Shown here piece after piece: positions 42,071-51,359 of a stretch of 64,000 bases of DNA. The position numbers and the translations under genes were made by a program. The number at the start of each line of letters is the position of its first letter. Position 1 is the stretch's first letter. Origin of the DNA: Microbacterium gubbeenense DSM 15944 (GTDB lineage: Bacteria > Actinomycetota > Actinomycetes > Actinomycetales > Microbacteriaceae); the NCBI RefSeq assembly GCF_000422745.1, contig NZ_AUGQ01000011.1, forward strand, positions 1 to 64,000. Direction: 5' to 3'. The notes under the pieces were generated by a model that was given only the letters and a program-made list of their open reading frames with translations, searched no databases and was not told the DNA's origin.

Positions 42071-42323
42071 GGAATTCCTTTCGCGTGTCCGACCATTGTC
42101 GCGCACCCGCCCGGGTGCGCGCTGATCCCGGCGTTTCGCGTCGGTCGCCGGATGTGGCAGAATAGATCTTCGTGCCGTGATCGGTGCGCCCGTTGGTGCA
42201 CCAGGTTTCGACTCTGCCACAGGGGAGTCGAGGGAGGATCCGCGAGGATCGCCTCACGAGCACCGCTCTTCTTTCTTCCTTTTCACGCGGCCGACCTGTG
42301 GCGACTGCAGAGAGCGATTCATC
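42071..42323 (+). promoter_or_regulatory. map-rplS intergenic region with structured rplS leader
   Basis: A 20-base hairpin (42101-42120, GCGCACCC arms) lies between the divergent genes. CAGAAT at 42158-42163 is a plausible rplS -10 box, giving a 5' leader of about 150 bases. The leader has a 7-bp stem (42208-42214 with 42225-42231, loop TGCCACAGGG), smaller GC hairpins and a pyrimidine-rich run (about 42266-42283). The layout suits translational feedback by L19, but no known leader family was recognised. Confidence 0.45.
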
Positions 42324-42674
42324 ATGAACATCATCGATGCCGTCGACGCAGCCTCGCTGCGCACCGACATCCCCGCGTTCGGCCCGGGCGACACCGTCAA
42401 GGTGCACGTCAACATCATCGAGGGCAGCCGCTCGCGCGTTCAGGTGTTCCAGGGCGTCGTGCTCGGCCGTCAGGGCGCGGGCCTCGGCGAGACCTTCACG
42501 GTCCGCAAGGTCAGCTTCCAGGTGGGCGTCGAGCGCATGTTCCCGGTGCACTCGCCCGTCATCGAGAAGATCGAGCGCGTCAGCCGCGGCGACGTGCGCC
42601 GCGCGAAGATCTACTACCTGCGCGGTCTCACCGGCAAGAAGGCGAAGATCCGCGAGAAGCGCGACAACGCCTGA
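42324..42674 (+). CDS. rplS: 50S ribosomal protein L19
   Basis: The 116-residue ribosomal protein is at the 30S-50S interface. Landmarks are [55 protein letters not shown] and [20 protein letters not shown] 42324 gives the usual length. It is monocistronic or followed by partial read-through, since a strong terminator follows. Confidence 0.97.
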   Translation: MNIIDAVDAASLRTDIPAFGPGDTVKVHVNIIEGSRSRVQVFQGVVLGRQGAGLGETFTVRKVSFQVGVERMFPVHSPVIEKIERVSRGDVRRAKIYYLRGLTGKKAKIREKRDNA

Positions 42675-42693
42675 TCTCCGATCAGATTCATAG

Positions 42694-42733
42694 AGATCGC
42701 CCCGTGACGCCTGCGTCACGGGGCGATCTTCTT
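42694..42733 (+). terminator. Intrinsic terminator after rplS
   Basis: A 16-bp perfect stem (42694-42709 with 42714-42729) and a CCTG loop are followed by TCTT. It ends the rplS transcript 22 bp before lepB. Confidence 0.85.
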
Positions 42734-42750
42734 GTGGGAACCTGGAGCCG

Positions 42751-43482
42751 ATGACAAGCGAATCACCGACCTCGCCGCCCGCCCGACCGCCTCGGGGCCG
42801 GGGTGCGCTGGCGTTCGTGCGCGACGTCATCGTCATCGTCGTCGTCGCGGTGCTCGTCTCGGTGCTCATCAAGGCCTTCGTCGTGCGATCGTTCTACATC
42901 CCCTCCGCCTCGATGGAGCAGACGCTGATGGTCGACGACAAGATCCTCGTCGACGAGCTCACGGTCGATTGGACCGGATACGAGCGCGGCGATGTCGTCG
43001 TGTTCGAAGATCCGGGCGGGTGGCTGGAGGGCGCCGAGACCGAACCGCCCGGTGGGATCACCGGCGCGATCGACTGGGCGCTAAATGCCGTTGGCCTGTC
43101 CGCATCCGACTCCGAGGACCACCTCGTCAAGCGCATCATCGGCATGCCCGGCGACCACGTCCAGTGCTGCAACCAGCTCGGGCAGGTGACGGTGAACGGC
43201 GCCGGAATCGACGAGCTCGACTACCTCAACCTGCCGGACGGATCCACGCTCGCCTCGACGCAGGACTTCGACGTGACGGTGCCCGAGGGGGCCGTCTGGG
43301 TCATGGGTGACAACCGCAACAGGTCGCGCGACTCGCGGTACCACAACGAGCAGCCCGGCGGCGGCTTCGTGCCGATCGACAAGATCGTCGGGCGGGTCGT
43401 GCTGCGCACTTGGCCGCTCGACCGGTTCGGCACGCTCGAACACTCGACGGCCGCCGTGGGCGTTCCGGACGCGGCTCAGTGA
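42751..43482 (+). CDS. lepB: Signal peptidase I
   Basis: The 243-residue membrane-anchored peptidase cleaves secretory signal peptides. One segment (about 23-45) is followed by the catalytic serine in SFYIPSASMEQTL and the catalytic lysine in HLVKRIIGMPGDHV; the family box VWVMGDNRNRSRDSRYH is complete. An adjacent cysteine pair (CCNQ) is present in the beta domain. GGAG precedes the ATG by three bases. The stop overlaps rnhB (GTGA). Confidence 0.94.
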   Translation: MTSESPTSPPARPPRGRGALAFVRDVIVIVVVAVLVSVLIKAFVVRSFYIPSASMEQTLMVDDKILVDELTVDWTGYERGDVVVFEDPGGWLEGAETEPPGGITGAIDWALNAVGLSASDSEDHLVKRIIGMPGDHVQCCNQLGQVTVNGAGIDELDYLNLPDGSTLASTQDFDVTVPEGAVWVMGDNRNRSRDSRYHNEQPGGGFVPIDKIVGRVVLRTWPLDRFGTLEHSTAAVGVPDAAQ

Positions 43483-44141
43483 GCCCGGTCGCACCCACCC
43501 TCGAGCTCGAGACGCGGCTGCTCGACGAGGCGCCATTGCTGTTCGGCCTCGACGAGGTCGGTCGGGGCGCGCTGGCCGGACCGGTAACGGTCGGCGCCGC
43601 GGTCATCGACTCCTCGGCGTTGCGAGCCGGCGTGCCCGAGGGGCTGCGCGACTCGAAGCTCGTCACCGAGAAGAGGCGGCCGCAGGTCGCCGAGCGCACG
43701 GCCGCCTGGGTGCGCGGCACGGGGCTCGGGTGGGCGACGCCCGGCGAGGTCGACGAGGTCGGCATCATCGGCGCGCTCGGCCTGGCGGCGACCCGCGCGC
43801 TCGAGACCCTGCGCTCGCGCGGCTTCGATCCGGCGGAAGGGATCAGCCTGCTCGACGGCAACCACGACTATCTCTCGCGGATCGCGCTGCCGAGCCTCGG
43901 GAAGATCGACGTGCGCACCGTCATCAAGGGCGACCGCGACCAGGCCGTCATCTCCGCGGCCTCGATCGCGGCGAAGGTCTCGCGGGATGCCCTGATGGTC
44001 GATCTGCACGACCAGCACGAGGCGTACGCGTGGAACCGCAACAAGGGATACGCGAGCGCGGCCCATCGCGCGGCCATCGACGCGCACGGGCTCACGAACC
44101 ACCATCGGCGGTCGTGGGCGATCGGCCCGGCGCTGACCTGA
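43479..44141 (+). CDS. rnhB: Ribonuclease HII
   Basis: The 220-residue nuclease removes ribonucleotides from DNA-RNA hybrids. Active-site motifs are LFGLDEVGRGALAGPV (Asp-Glu), a later Asp in LLDGNHDYL and KGDRDQAVISAASIAAKVSRD. GTG 43479 overlaps the lepB stop; a longer frame upstream is out of register with the family. Gene order lepB-rnhB-DUF2469 is standard in actinobacteria. Confidence 0.95.
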   Translation: MSPVAPTLELETRLLDEAPLLFGLDEVGRGALAGPVTVGAAVIDSSALRAGVPEGLRDSKLVTEKRRPQVAERTAAWVRGTGLGWATPGEVDEVGIIGALGLAATRALETLRSRGFDPAEGISLLDGNHDYLSRIALPSLGKIDVRTVIKGDRDQAVISAASIAAKVSRDALMVDLHDQHEAYAWNRNKGYASAAHRAAIDAHGLTNHHRRSWAIGPALT

Positions 44142-44168
44142 GGCGAAGCCTCGTAGGATGGAACGACC

Positions 44169-44495
44169 ATGGATGAAGATGCATTTGAGGACTTCGATCG
44201 CGAGCTCGAGCTCTCGCTGTATCGCGAGTACCGCGACGTCGTCGGACAGTTCCAGTACGTGGTCGAGACCGAGCGCCGCTTCTACCTTGCCAACGACGTC
44301 AACGTCGTTCGGCACGACACCGAGCACGACTTCTACTTCGAGCTCACGATGCGCGACGTATGGGTGTGGGACATCTACCGCGCCGACCGCTTCGTGACGT
44401 CGGTGCGGGTGCTCACGTTCAAGGACGTCAACGTCGAAGAGCTCTCGCGGCGCGACTTCGAGCTGCCCGACGACCTGTCGATCGGCAAGCCCTGA
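44169..44495 (+). CDS. DUF2469 family protein
   Basis: The 108-residue acidic soluble protein has DRELELSLYREYRDVVGQF, RRFYLANDVNVV and WVWDIYRADRFVTSVRVLTF, which define this actinobacterial family of unknown function. TAGGAT at 44154-44159 may give it an extra promoter. Its fixed position between rnhB and yraN across actinobacteria suggests a nucleic-acid-related role, but nothing in the sequence proves it. Confidence 0.92.
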   Translation: MDEDAFEDFDRELELSLYREYRDVVGQFQYVVETERRFYLANDVNVVRHDTEHDFYFELTMRDVWVWDIYRADRFVTSVRVLTFKDVNVEELSRRDFELPDDLSIGKP

Positions 44496-44548
44496 CGACG
44501 CGCTCAGCGCGCTAACATTCGCGGATCTTCCGGATCCGTCCACACCAT

Positions 44549-44564
44549 CCGCGTGATCACGCGG
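44549..44564. promoter_or_regulatory. 16-bp perfect palindrome upstream of yraN
   Basis: CCGCGTGATCACGCGG reads the same on both strands. It is followed at 44567-44580 by a small hairpin (GCCCG and CGGGC with an AAAG loop). The 112-bp gap between DUF2469 and yraN holds TAACAT at 44513-44518 as a -10 candidate. A regulator site is possible; no family assignment. Confidence 0.4.
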
Positions 44565-44607
44565 GAGCCCGAAAGCGGGCCCGCGCCGGAAACGGCACGG
44601 TGGGGTC

Positions 44608-44970
44608 ATGTCACACAACCTGACCCTCGGGCGCGCGGGGGAAGAACGCGCCGCGGAACACCTCGTGGGCGAGGGCTACGAGATCGTCGATCGCAACTGG
44701 CGGTGCTCAGACGGCGAGCTCGACATCGTCGCGGTACGCGGATCCGACATTGCGGTCGTCGAGGTCAAGACCCGGTCGTCCACGCGGTACGGGCACCCTC
44801 TCGAGGCGCTGGACGACAGGAAGACCGCCCGGCTGTGGCGGCTCGCCCACATGTGGGCCCGCGCGCATCCGAATCACGCGCGGGGCCGGCGCGTGCGCGT
44901 CGACGCGATCGCCATCACCGGCGCCGACCCGGCGCGGGCGAGCATCGAGCACCTGAAGGGCATCGGATGA
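44608..44970 (+). CDS. YraN family nuclease-like protein (UPF0102)
   Basis: The 120-residue protein has the restriction-endonuclease-like fold of the family: GRAGEERAAEHLVGEGYEIV, then DGELDIVA and VVEVKTRSSTRYGHPLEAL, with Asp, Glu and Lys of a PD-(D/E)xK site. Function is unproven, probably in DNA processing given the neighbours yifB and dprA. It overlaps yifB by 4 bp (ATGA). Confidence 0.92.
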   Translation: MSHNLTLGRAGEERAAEHLVGEGYEIVDRNWRCSDGELDIVAVRGSDIAVVEVKTRSSTRYGHPLEALDDRKTARLWRLAHMWARAHPNHARGRRVRVDAIAITGADPARASIEHLKGIG

Positions 44971-46502
44971 TCGTCGTGCGCACGTGGGCGGTCGCGCTCA
45001 CGGGGCTCAGCGGCGAACTCATCGAGGTCGAGGCCGACATCACGCAGCATCGGCCGGACTTCCGGCTGATCGGCATGCCCGACAAGGCCCTCGGCGAGGC
45101 CGTGCGCCGCGTGATGAACGCGTGCGAGAACAGCGGGCTGTCGCTTCCCGACCGGCGCCTGACGGTGAACCTCTCGCCCGCGAGCCTGCCGAAGCAGGGG
45201 TCAGGCTTCGACCTTGCCGTTGCCCTCGCCGCCGTCGCGACCGACGGGCGGCTCGATCCGTCGTCGCTCGCGCGCACGGTGCACATCGGCGAGCTCGGGC
45301 TCGACGGCCGCGTCCGGGCCGTCGCGGGGGTGCTGCCCTCGGTCATCGCCGCGGTGTCCGCCGGCCGGGACCGCGTGGTCGTGCCGGCCGATAACGCCGA
45401 CGAGGCGCGGCTCGTCACGGGCGCGGACGTGATCGCCGTGCGCACGCTCGCCGAGGCCGCCCGCCTGCACGGGGCCGAGGTCGACGATCAGGTGCTGACC
45501 GCCGATGAGCCGCCCGAGGCCCGCCCGGAGCCGGCGCCGAGCGAGCCGCCCCCGGGCGACCTCGCGGACGTCGTCGGACAGCCCGAGGCGGTCGAGGCGC
45601 TGCTCGTCGCGGCCGCGGGAGGCCATCATCTGCTCATGTCCGGGCCGCCGGGCGCGGGGAAGACGATGCTCGCACGCCGGCTTCCGGGCATCCTCCCGGC
45701 GCTCGACGACGAGGCCGCGCTCGAGGTCGCGTCGGTCAGGTCGCTCGCGGGGCGGGCAGTTTCCTCGCTCTCGCGCGTGCCGCCGTTCGAGGCGCCGCAC
45801 CACTCCGCGACGCTGGCGGCGCTCGTCGGCGGGGGATCCCGCAGGGCGAGCCCCGGCGCGATCGCGCGTGCGTCGCGCGGCGTGCTGTTCATCGACGAGG
45901 TCGCCGAGGCGCCGCGCTCGCTGCTCGACGCGCTCCGGCAGCCGCTCGAGCACGGGTCGATCTCCATCCACCGTGTGGGGTTCACCGCGAGCTTCCCGGC
46001 GCGGTTCCAGCTCGTGCTGGCCATGAACCCGTGCCCGTGCGGCGAGTTCGGCGTGGTCGGCGGCACCTGCACCTGTTCGCCCGCCGACGTGCGCCGATAC
46101 GCGGGCAAGATCTCGGGCCCGCTGCGCGACCGGGTCGACATCGACCTGCGGCTGCAGCGGGTCTCGCGGCTCGACGGCGCGACGGGGCGCCGAACCTCGA
46201 GCGACGAGGCGCGCTCCCGGGTCGTCGCCGCGCGCGAGCGCGCCGCCGAACGGCTCGCGGATACCCCGTGGCGCACGAACGCCGAGACGACCGGCACGTG
46301 GCTGCGCGACGGGCCGTACGCGCTGTCCGGCCCGCCTCGATACTCGCTCGAGTCGGCGCTGAGCCGCGGCGTGCTGACCCTGCGCGCGCACGACCGCGTG
46401 CTGCGGGTGGCGTGGACGATCGCCGACTTGGCCGGGCGAGAGACGCCGACGGCGGCGGACGTGGGCCGGGCGCTGTTCCTCAAGAAGGGAGTCACCTCAT
46501 GA
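44967..46502 (+). CDS. YifB/ComM family AAA ATPase (Mg-chelatase-like)
   Basis: The 511-residue protein has an N-terminal Lon-protease-like domain (RPDFRLIGMPDKALGEAVRR), the Walker A GPPGAGKTMLARRLPGILP, a sensor region with HHSATLAALVGGG, Walker B GVLFIDEVAEA and the cysteine motif NPCPCGEFG...CTCS, then a Mg_chelatase C domain. Relatives such as ComM are branch-migration helicases that extend DNA integration during transformation. It is placed between yraN and dprA, with ATGA overlaps on both sides, which favours a DNA uptake or recombination role. Confidence 0.94.
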   Translation: MIVVRTWAVALTGLSGELIEVEADITQHRPDFRLIGMPDKALGEAVRRVMNACENSGLSLPDRRLTVNLSPASLPKQGSGFDLAVALAAVATDGRLDPSSLARTVHIGELGLDGRVRAVAGVLPSVIAAVSAGRDRVVVPADNADEARLVTGADVIAVRTLAEAARLHGAEVDDQVLTADEPPEARPEPAPSEPPPGDLADVVGQPEAVEALLVAAAGGHHLLMSGPPGAGKTMLARRLPGILPALDDEAALEVASVRSLAGRAVSSLSRVPPFEAPHHSATLAALVGGGSRRASPGAIARASRGVLFIDEVAEAPRSLLDALRQPLEHGSISIHRVGFTASFPARFQLVLAMNPCPCGEFGVVGGTCTCSPADVRRYAGKISGPLRDRVDIDLRLQRVSRLDGATGRRTSSDEARSRVVAARERAAERLADTPWRTNAETTGTWLRDGPYALSGPPRYSLESALSRGVLTLRAHDRVLRVAWTIADLAGRETPTAADVGRALFLKKGVTS

Positions 46503-47647
46503 CTGATCGCCTCAGGATCGACCGGCTGCTGCCTGCCGAGGTGCGCCGGGCCGCGAGATCGTGGCTCGGACCGGGCGATATCGACGACCGGATCGCGCGC
46601 GTCGCCTGGTCGGTGCTCGTCGAGCCGGGCGACGGCATCGCCGGGCAGCTGATCGCGCGCCATGGGCCGGCCGCCGCGCTCGAGGCCATCGCGGGCGCCG
46701 ATGCGGACTCAGCCGATATCCGTGCCGCCGCCGATCGCTGGCGACCGCGCTGGGACGCGGGTCTTGTCGCGGGGGCGATCGACGCCGCCGCGCGACGTGG
46801 GTGCTCGTTCGTCGTCGCGGGAGACGATGGGTGGCCCACGGGGCTCGACGACCTCGGGCCGCACGCTCCGGTGGGGCTCTGGATCCGGGGCGACGCCGCG
46901 GTCCTCACGAGCGCATCCGTCGCCATCGTCGGGGCGCGCGCGGCCACGCCTTACGGAGAGCACGTGGCGGGCAGCCTCGCGAGCGACCTTTCAGCCGACG
47001 GGTTCACGGTCGTGTCCGGCGCGGCCTACGGGATCGACGGCGCCGCTCACGGGTCCGCGCTCGCCGCGGGCGGGCGCACGGCGGCCTTCGTCGCGGGCGG
47101 CGCAGACCGCGTGTATCCGTCCGGGCACGCGAACCTCCTGCAGCAGATCGCCGCGAGCGGCGCGGTCGTCGCGGAGTGTCCGCCCGGCACCACGCCGACG
47201 CGCTGGCGATTTCTCGCACGCAATCGGAACATCGCTGCCGCAACTCTCGGCACCGTCGTGGTCGAGGCGGGCGCCCGCAGCGGCAGCATCAACACGGCTG
47301 GGCACGCGGGCACCCTCGGCCGGCCCCTCGGCGCAGTGCCGGGACCAGTCACGAGCTCGACGTCGTCCGGGTGCCACCGCTTGCTGCGCGAATACGACGC
47401 AGTCTGCGTGACGTGCGCCGCCGACGTGAGAGAGCTCGTCGGCGCGGGCACGGATCCCCAGCCGCTCGTGTACGACTCGCCCGACGCGATCCGGGTCGGC
47501 GACGCGCTCAGCCGCCGGCCGCGCACTCTCGACGATCTCGCCCGGCGCAGCGGCCTCGCGCCCGACGACGTGGCCGCCGTGCTCGGGCTGCTCGCGCTCG
47601 AGGGGCGGGCCGAAGCCCGCGCCGACGGGTGGGTGGGCGCGTCGTAG
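46499..47647 (+). CDS. dprA: DNA processing protein DprA
   Basis: The 382-residue protein delivers incoming single-stranded DNA to RecA. The Rossmann-like core contains [49 protein letters not shown] and [20 protein letters not shown]. An N-terminal helical region (1-110) and a C-terminal winged-helix region (about 315-380) flank it. Whether this strain is competent cannot be judged because no uptake pilus or ComEC gene is in view. Confidence 0.94.
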   Translation: MTDRLRIDRLLPAEVRRAARSWLGPGDIDDRIARVAWSVLVEPGDGIAGQLIARHGPAAALEAIAGADADSADIRAAADRWRPRWDAGLVAGAIDAAARRGCSFVVAGDDGWPTGLDDLGPHAPVGLWIRGDAAVLTSASVAIVGARAATPYGEHVAGSLASDLSADGFTVVSGAAYGIDGAAHGSALAAGGRTAAFVAGGADRVYPSGHANLLQQIAASGAVVAECPPGTTPTRWRFLARNRNIAAATLGTVVVEAGARSGSINTAGHAGTLGRPLGAVPGPVTSSTSSGCHRLLREYDAVCVTCAADVRELVGAGTDPQPLVYDSPDAIRVGDALSRRPRTLDDLARRSGLAPDDVAAVLGLLALEGRAEARADGWVGAS

Positions 47648-47696
47648 TGCCGCGTGGCGATCGGGCAGTGACGGCGATCCGCGCGATGCTGGGGGA

Positions 47697-48596
47697 GTGA
47701 GACTGTCCCAGGCGATCGACGCGTACGCGGCGCATCTCGGCGATGTGCGCCGGCTGTCGCCCGCGACGGTGCGCGCCTACCGTGCCGACCTCGTTGATCT
47801 TATGTCGGCGAGCGGCGACATCGACATCCGGGCCGTCGATCTCGGCGGCCTGCGCGACTGGCTGTGGCGCGCGTCGCAGCGCGGAGACGCCCGGTCGACC
47901 CTCGCCCGGCGCACGTCGTCGGCGCGGGGCATGTTCTCGTGGGCGCTCGACAACGAGCTGATCGACGTCGATCCGAGCCTGCGGCTGGTGACGCCGAAGA
48001 AGCCGCAGACGCTGCCGCGGGTCGCCAGTGCGGAGGGCCTCGACGAGCTGCTCGGTCGGGCACAAGCGGCAGCCTCCGAGGGCGATCCGGTGGCGCTGCG
48101 CGACCACGCGATCCTCGAGGCGCTGTACGCGACGGGCATTCGCGTGTCGGAACTGTGCGGGATCGACCTCGACGATCTCGACCTATCGAGCGCGACCGCG
48201 GTCGTGATGGGCAAGGGATCGAAACAGCGCGTCGTGCCTTTCGGGGCACCCGCCCGCCGGGCGATCGAGGCCTACCTCGCGCGCGGCCGGGGCGCGCTCG
48301 CGGCCCGCGCGGAGACGCCGACACCGGCGGTGTTCCTCGGCGTCCGCGGTGGCCGGGTCGGCCCGCGGACCGTGTACGACCTCGTCGCGCGCAGCATCAG
48401 CCCGATCGTGGGACAGTCCGCCGGTCCGCACGCGCTGCGCCATTCCGCCGCGACCCACCTGCTCGACGGCGGGGCCGACCTGCGCGCGGTGCAGGAGCTG
48501 CTCGGGCACGCGAGCCTCGGCACGACCCAGGTCTACACCCACGTCTCGAGCGAACGGCTGCGCGCCGCCTACCGCCTCGCGCACCCGCGGGCCTAG
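47697..48596 (+). CDS. xerC: Tyrosine recombinase XerC
   Basis: The 299-residue recombinase resolves chromosome dimers with XerD. It has an N-terminal SAM-like domain (1-95) and a catalytic domain with Arg in [10 protein letters not shown], Lys in [22 protein letters not shown] (His, Arg), [15 protein letters not shown] (His, nucleophile Tyr). Its position after dprA is the usual one for xerC in actinobacteria. A GTG start with GGGGGA before it. Confidence 0.9.
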   Translation: MRLSQAIDAYAAHLGDVRRLSPATVRAYRADLVDLMSASGDIDIRAVDLGGLRDWLWRASQRGDARSTLARRTSSARGMFSWALDNELIDVDPSLRLVTPKKPQTLPRVASAEGLDELLGRAQAAASEGDPVALRDHAILEALYATGIRVSELCGIDLDDLDLSSATAVVMGKGSKQRVVPFGAPARRAIEAYLARGRGALAARAETPTPAVFLGVRGGRVGPRTVYDLVARSISPIVGQSAGPHALRHSAATHLLDGGADLRAVQELLGHASLGTTQVYTHVSSERLRAAYRLAHPRA

Positions 48597-48608
48597 CTCG
48601 GCCGGGCA

Positions 48609-49187
48609 TCACCCGCAGCACGGCAGCAGAACGGGGCGTTCGAGCGCTCCGAGCAGCGCGAGCGGATTGATGTATTCGCCGTCGAGCCTCGCACCGAGGT
48701 GCAGGCCGCCCGCCGGGGTGTGCCCTCCCTCGGCGAGCGTGCCCACGACGGAACCCTGGGCGACGGGGGCACCGGGCGAGAGGTCGCTCTCGACCGGCTC
48801 CAGTGTCGAGACGAGTCCGCCGCCGTGATCGATCGTGATCAGCGGTCGGTCCACGACGACGCCGCGGAACGCGATGACGCCGTCGTCCGGCGCGAGGATG
48901 TCGTCCCCGGAGACGGCGACGTCGATGCCTCGGTGACCCGGCCCGTACGGATTCTCCGGAGCCTCGAACGCCCTCACGACCTCCGGCACCCCGCCCGGCC
49001 AGATCCAGCGCGGCGCCTCGCTCTCGTCGGCCGCGGACGGGGCGCTCTCGCGGGCGGAGGCCGGATCGGCACACGGCGGCACGAGCAGAACCACGGCGAA
49101 GACGATGCCGGCGACGGCGAGTGCACGGGCGCGACGGGCGGGGGAGGACGGTCGGATCGGGGAGCGCATAGCGCCAGGAAACCGCAT
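48609..49187 (-). CDS. M23 (LytM-like) peptidase domain protein, exported
   Basis: The 192-residue protein has a signal-peptide-like segment (about 20-42) and a C-terminal LytM domain with GHRGIDVAVSGDDILAP (zinc His and Asp), VSTLEPVE and GGLHLGARLDGEYINPLALL. In the second motif the first His of the usual HxH is Gly while the metal-binding His is kept, a substitution seen in many actinobacterial homologues, so peptidoglycan cleavage is uncertain. ATG 49187 is chosen; ATG 49169 is an equal alternative. It is convergent with xerC and divergent from rpsB, a location common for this gene. Confidence 0.85.
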   Translation of the reverse strand: MRFPGAMRSPIRPSSPARRARALAVAGIVFAVVLLVPPCADPASARESAPSAADESEAPRWIWPGGVPEVVRAFEAPENPYGPGHRGIDVAVSGDDILAPDDGVIAFRGVVVDRPLITIDHGGGLVSTLEPVESDLSPGAPVAQGSVVGTLAEGGHTPAGGLHLGARLDGEYINPLALLGALERPVLLPCCG

Positions 49188-49290
49188 CCGAGAAGACCCC
49201 GCTCGGCCGCACCCCGCGATTGGGGACGGATCCGCCGGATCCGCCCGCTGTGAGCGCGCTGACCCGCGCTTTTCTCGCGGATCGGTGCTG

Positions 49291-49481
49291 TACACTGAAG
49301 GTCGCATCCCGCACTGCGGGGTGACTTCGCGTGTCTCAGCGGCTTCGGCCGCGTCGCTTCTTCCACCGGTCCCTCCCCGCGAGGGCGGAAGTGCGTCGGG
49401 CACCAGGCTCGCCAGCGGCTCGCTGGCATCTCAACCGAAACCGGCGCGCACTGAGCGCGCCTCGATACAAGGAGTACGACC
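49291..49481 (+). promoter_or_regulatory. rpsB promoter and structured 5' leader
   Basis: TACACT (49291-49296) is a good -10 box and gives a leader of about 180 bases. The leader folds into several small hairpins: CCCGC/GCGGG (49308-49320), GCCAGCG/CGCTGGC (49411-49427) and GGCGCGC/GCGCGCC (49443-49461), the last just before AAGGAG (49469-49474). Such a leader before rpsB-tsf suggests feedback by protein S2, as known for other rpsB leaders; no known family was matched. Confidence 0.5.
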
Positions 49482-50351
49482 ATGGCCGTCGTCACAATTC
49501 GCCAGCTGCTCGACAGCGGCGTCCACTTCGGACACCAGACCCGCCGGTGGAACCCGAAGGTGAAGCGCTTCATCCTCACGGATCGCTCGGGCATCCACAT
49601 CATCGACCTGCAGCAGTCGCTCGGCTACATCGACAGCGCCTACGACTTCGTCAAGGAGACCGTTGCCCACGGCGGCACGATCCTCTTCGTCGGCACCAAG
49701 AAGCAGGCCCAGGAAGTGCTCGCCGAGCAGGCGACGCGCGTCGGTCAGCCCTACGTCAACCAGCGCTGGCTCGGTGGCCTCCTCACCAACTTCCAGACGG
49801 TGTCGAAGCGCCTCGCACGCATGAAGGAGCTCGAGGAGCTCGACTTCGACAACCCCTCCGAGTCCGGCTTCACGAAGAAGGAGCTCCTGCTCAAGAAGCG
49901 CGAGCTGACCAAGCTGCACAAGTCGCTCGGCGGCATCCGCAACCTCACGAAGACGCCGTCGGCCCTCTGGGTCGTCGACGCCAAGCGCGAGCACCTCGCG
50001 ATCGACGAGGCGCGCAAGCTGGGCATCCCGGTCATCGGCATCCTCGACACGAACATCGACCCCGACGACCTCGCGTACCCGATCCCGGGCAACGACGACG
50101 CGATCCGCTCCGTCGGTCTGCTCACGCGGATCATCGCGGACGCGGCCGCCGATGGCCTGCAGCAGCGCCACAACCCGACCGAGGGCGGCACCGAGGAGCC
50201 CCTCGCCGAGTGGGAGCAGGAGCTCCTGACGCAGGGCACCGACGAGGCGCCCGCCGCCGAGGCAGCTGCCGAGAAGGCTGACGCCGAGGCGCCCGCTGCT
50301 GAGGCCGCCTCCGAAGAGGCGCCCGCCGCGGACGCGCCCGCAGCCGAGTAA
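49482..50351 (+). CDS. rpsB: 30S ribosomal protein S2
   Basis: The 289-residue protein contains all S2 landmarks: [80 protein letters not shown] and [20 protein letters not shown]. After residue 230 it has a 55-residue tail of Ala, Glu, Asp and Pro, low in complexity and probably flexible, of the kind seen in this family of actinobacteria. tsf follows after 29 bp. Confidence 0.97.
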   Translation: MAVVTIRQLLDSGVHFGHQTRRWNPKVKRFILTDRSGIHIIDLQQSLGYIDSAYDFVKETVAHGGTILFVGTKKQAQEVLAEQATRVGQPYVNQRWLGGLLTNFQTVSKRLARMKELEELDFDNPSESGFTKKELLLKKRELTKLHKSLGGIRNLTKTPSALWVVDAKREHLAIDEARKLGIPVIGILDTNIDPDDLAYPIPGNDDAIRSVGLLTRIIADAAADGLQQRHNPTEGGTEEPLAEWEQELLTQGTDEAPAAEAAAEKADAEAPAAEAASEEAPAADAPAAE

Positions 50352-50380
50352 TCGAAACCGACATCAAGGGGAACTCACTC

Positions 50381-51208
50381 ATGGCAAAGGTCAGCATCGC
50401 CGACATCAAGACGCTGCGCGAGCAGCTCGGCACCGGCATGGTGGACACCAAGAAGGCGCTCGAGGAAGCCGATGGCGACCTCGAGAAGGCCGTCGAGATC
50501 CTGCGTCTGCAGGGCGCGAAGGGCAACGCGAAGCGGGCCGACCGCGCCGCGACCGAGGGCCTCGTCGCCGCGGTCGAGAACGCGGGTTCGGCAACGATCA
50601 TCGAGCTCGCGTGCGAGACCGACTTCGTTGCGAAGAACGAGAAGTTCATCGCCCTCGCCGACAAGGTGCTCGCCGCGGTCGCCGCAGCGGGCGCGAACGG
50701 TGTGGACTCGGCCGCTGCGGCCGACGTCGACGGCAAGACCGTCGCCGACACGATCTCCGACGAGGCGGCCGTGCTCGGTGAGAAGATCGAGCTGCGCGGA
50801 GCGACGACCCTTACGGGCGACGCGTTCCAGATCTACCTGCACAAGACGAACAAGGACCTGCCCGCGCAGGTCGGCGTCGTCGTCGCCTACACGGGCGCCG
50901 ACGCGGAGACGGCTCGCTCCATCGCGCAGCACATCTCCTTCGCCGCTCCCGAGTACCTCACGCGCGACGAGGTTCCCACGGAGGTCGTCGACAAGGAGCG
51001 TGACATCGTCACCGAGATCTCGCGCAGCGAGGGCAAGCCCGAGGCTGCCCTGCCGAAGATCATCGAGGGTCGTGTCGGCGCGTTCTTCAAGCAGGTCGTG
51101 CTGCTCGACCAGCCGTACGCGAAGGACAACAAGCTGTCGATCCAGAAGGTCGCCGACGCCGCGGGGATCACGATCTCCGGCTTCGAGCGCTTCAAGGTCG
51201 GCGCGTAA
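50381..51208 (+). CDS. tsf: Elongation factor Ts
   Basis: The 275-residue nucleotide exchange factor for EF-Tu has an N-terminal UBA domain (IADIKTLREQLGTGMVDTKK, ALEEADGDLEKAVEILR) and the core motif ACETDFVAKNEKFIALADKV, followed by two subdomains typical of the short form. AAGGGG before the ATG is the ribosome binding site. It is co-transcribed with rpsB and ended by the hairpin after it. Confidence 0.97.
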   Translation: MAKVSIADIKTLREQLGTGMVDTKKALEEADGDLEKAVEILRLQGAKGNAKRADRAATEGLVAAVENAGSATIIELACETDFVAKNEKFIALADKVLAAVAAAGANGVDSAAAADVDGKTVADTISDEAAVLGEKIELRGATTLTGDAFQIYLHKTNKDLPAQVGVVVAYTGADAETARSIAQHISFAAPEYLTRDEVPTEVVDKERDIVTEISRSEGKPEAALPKIIEGRVGAFFKQVVLLDQPYAKDNKLSIQKVADAAGITISGFERFKVGA

Positions 51209-51227
51209 GCACCCGCAGGCCGGTCAA

Positions 51228-51264
51228 GGGCCCGGAATCCGCGCGAGCGGGTTCCGGGCCCTTT
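51228..51264 (+). terminator. Intrinsic terminator after tsf
   Basis: A 15-bp stem with one mismatch (51228-51242 with 51247-51261) and a GCGA loop are followed by TTT. It separates rpsB-tsf from pyrH. Confidence 0.8.
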
Positions 51265-51359
51265 CGCGTTCCCCCGGGCGTCTTCGCAGAAATCCGGCGA
51301 CCCGACTGCGGTAGCGTTATGGGCACTGCCTGTACGGCGCTCGAGAGGAAGAAATCATC

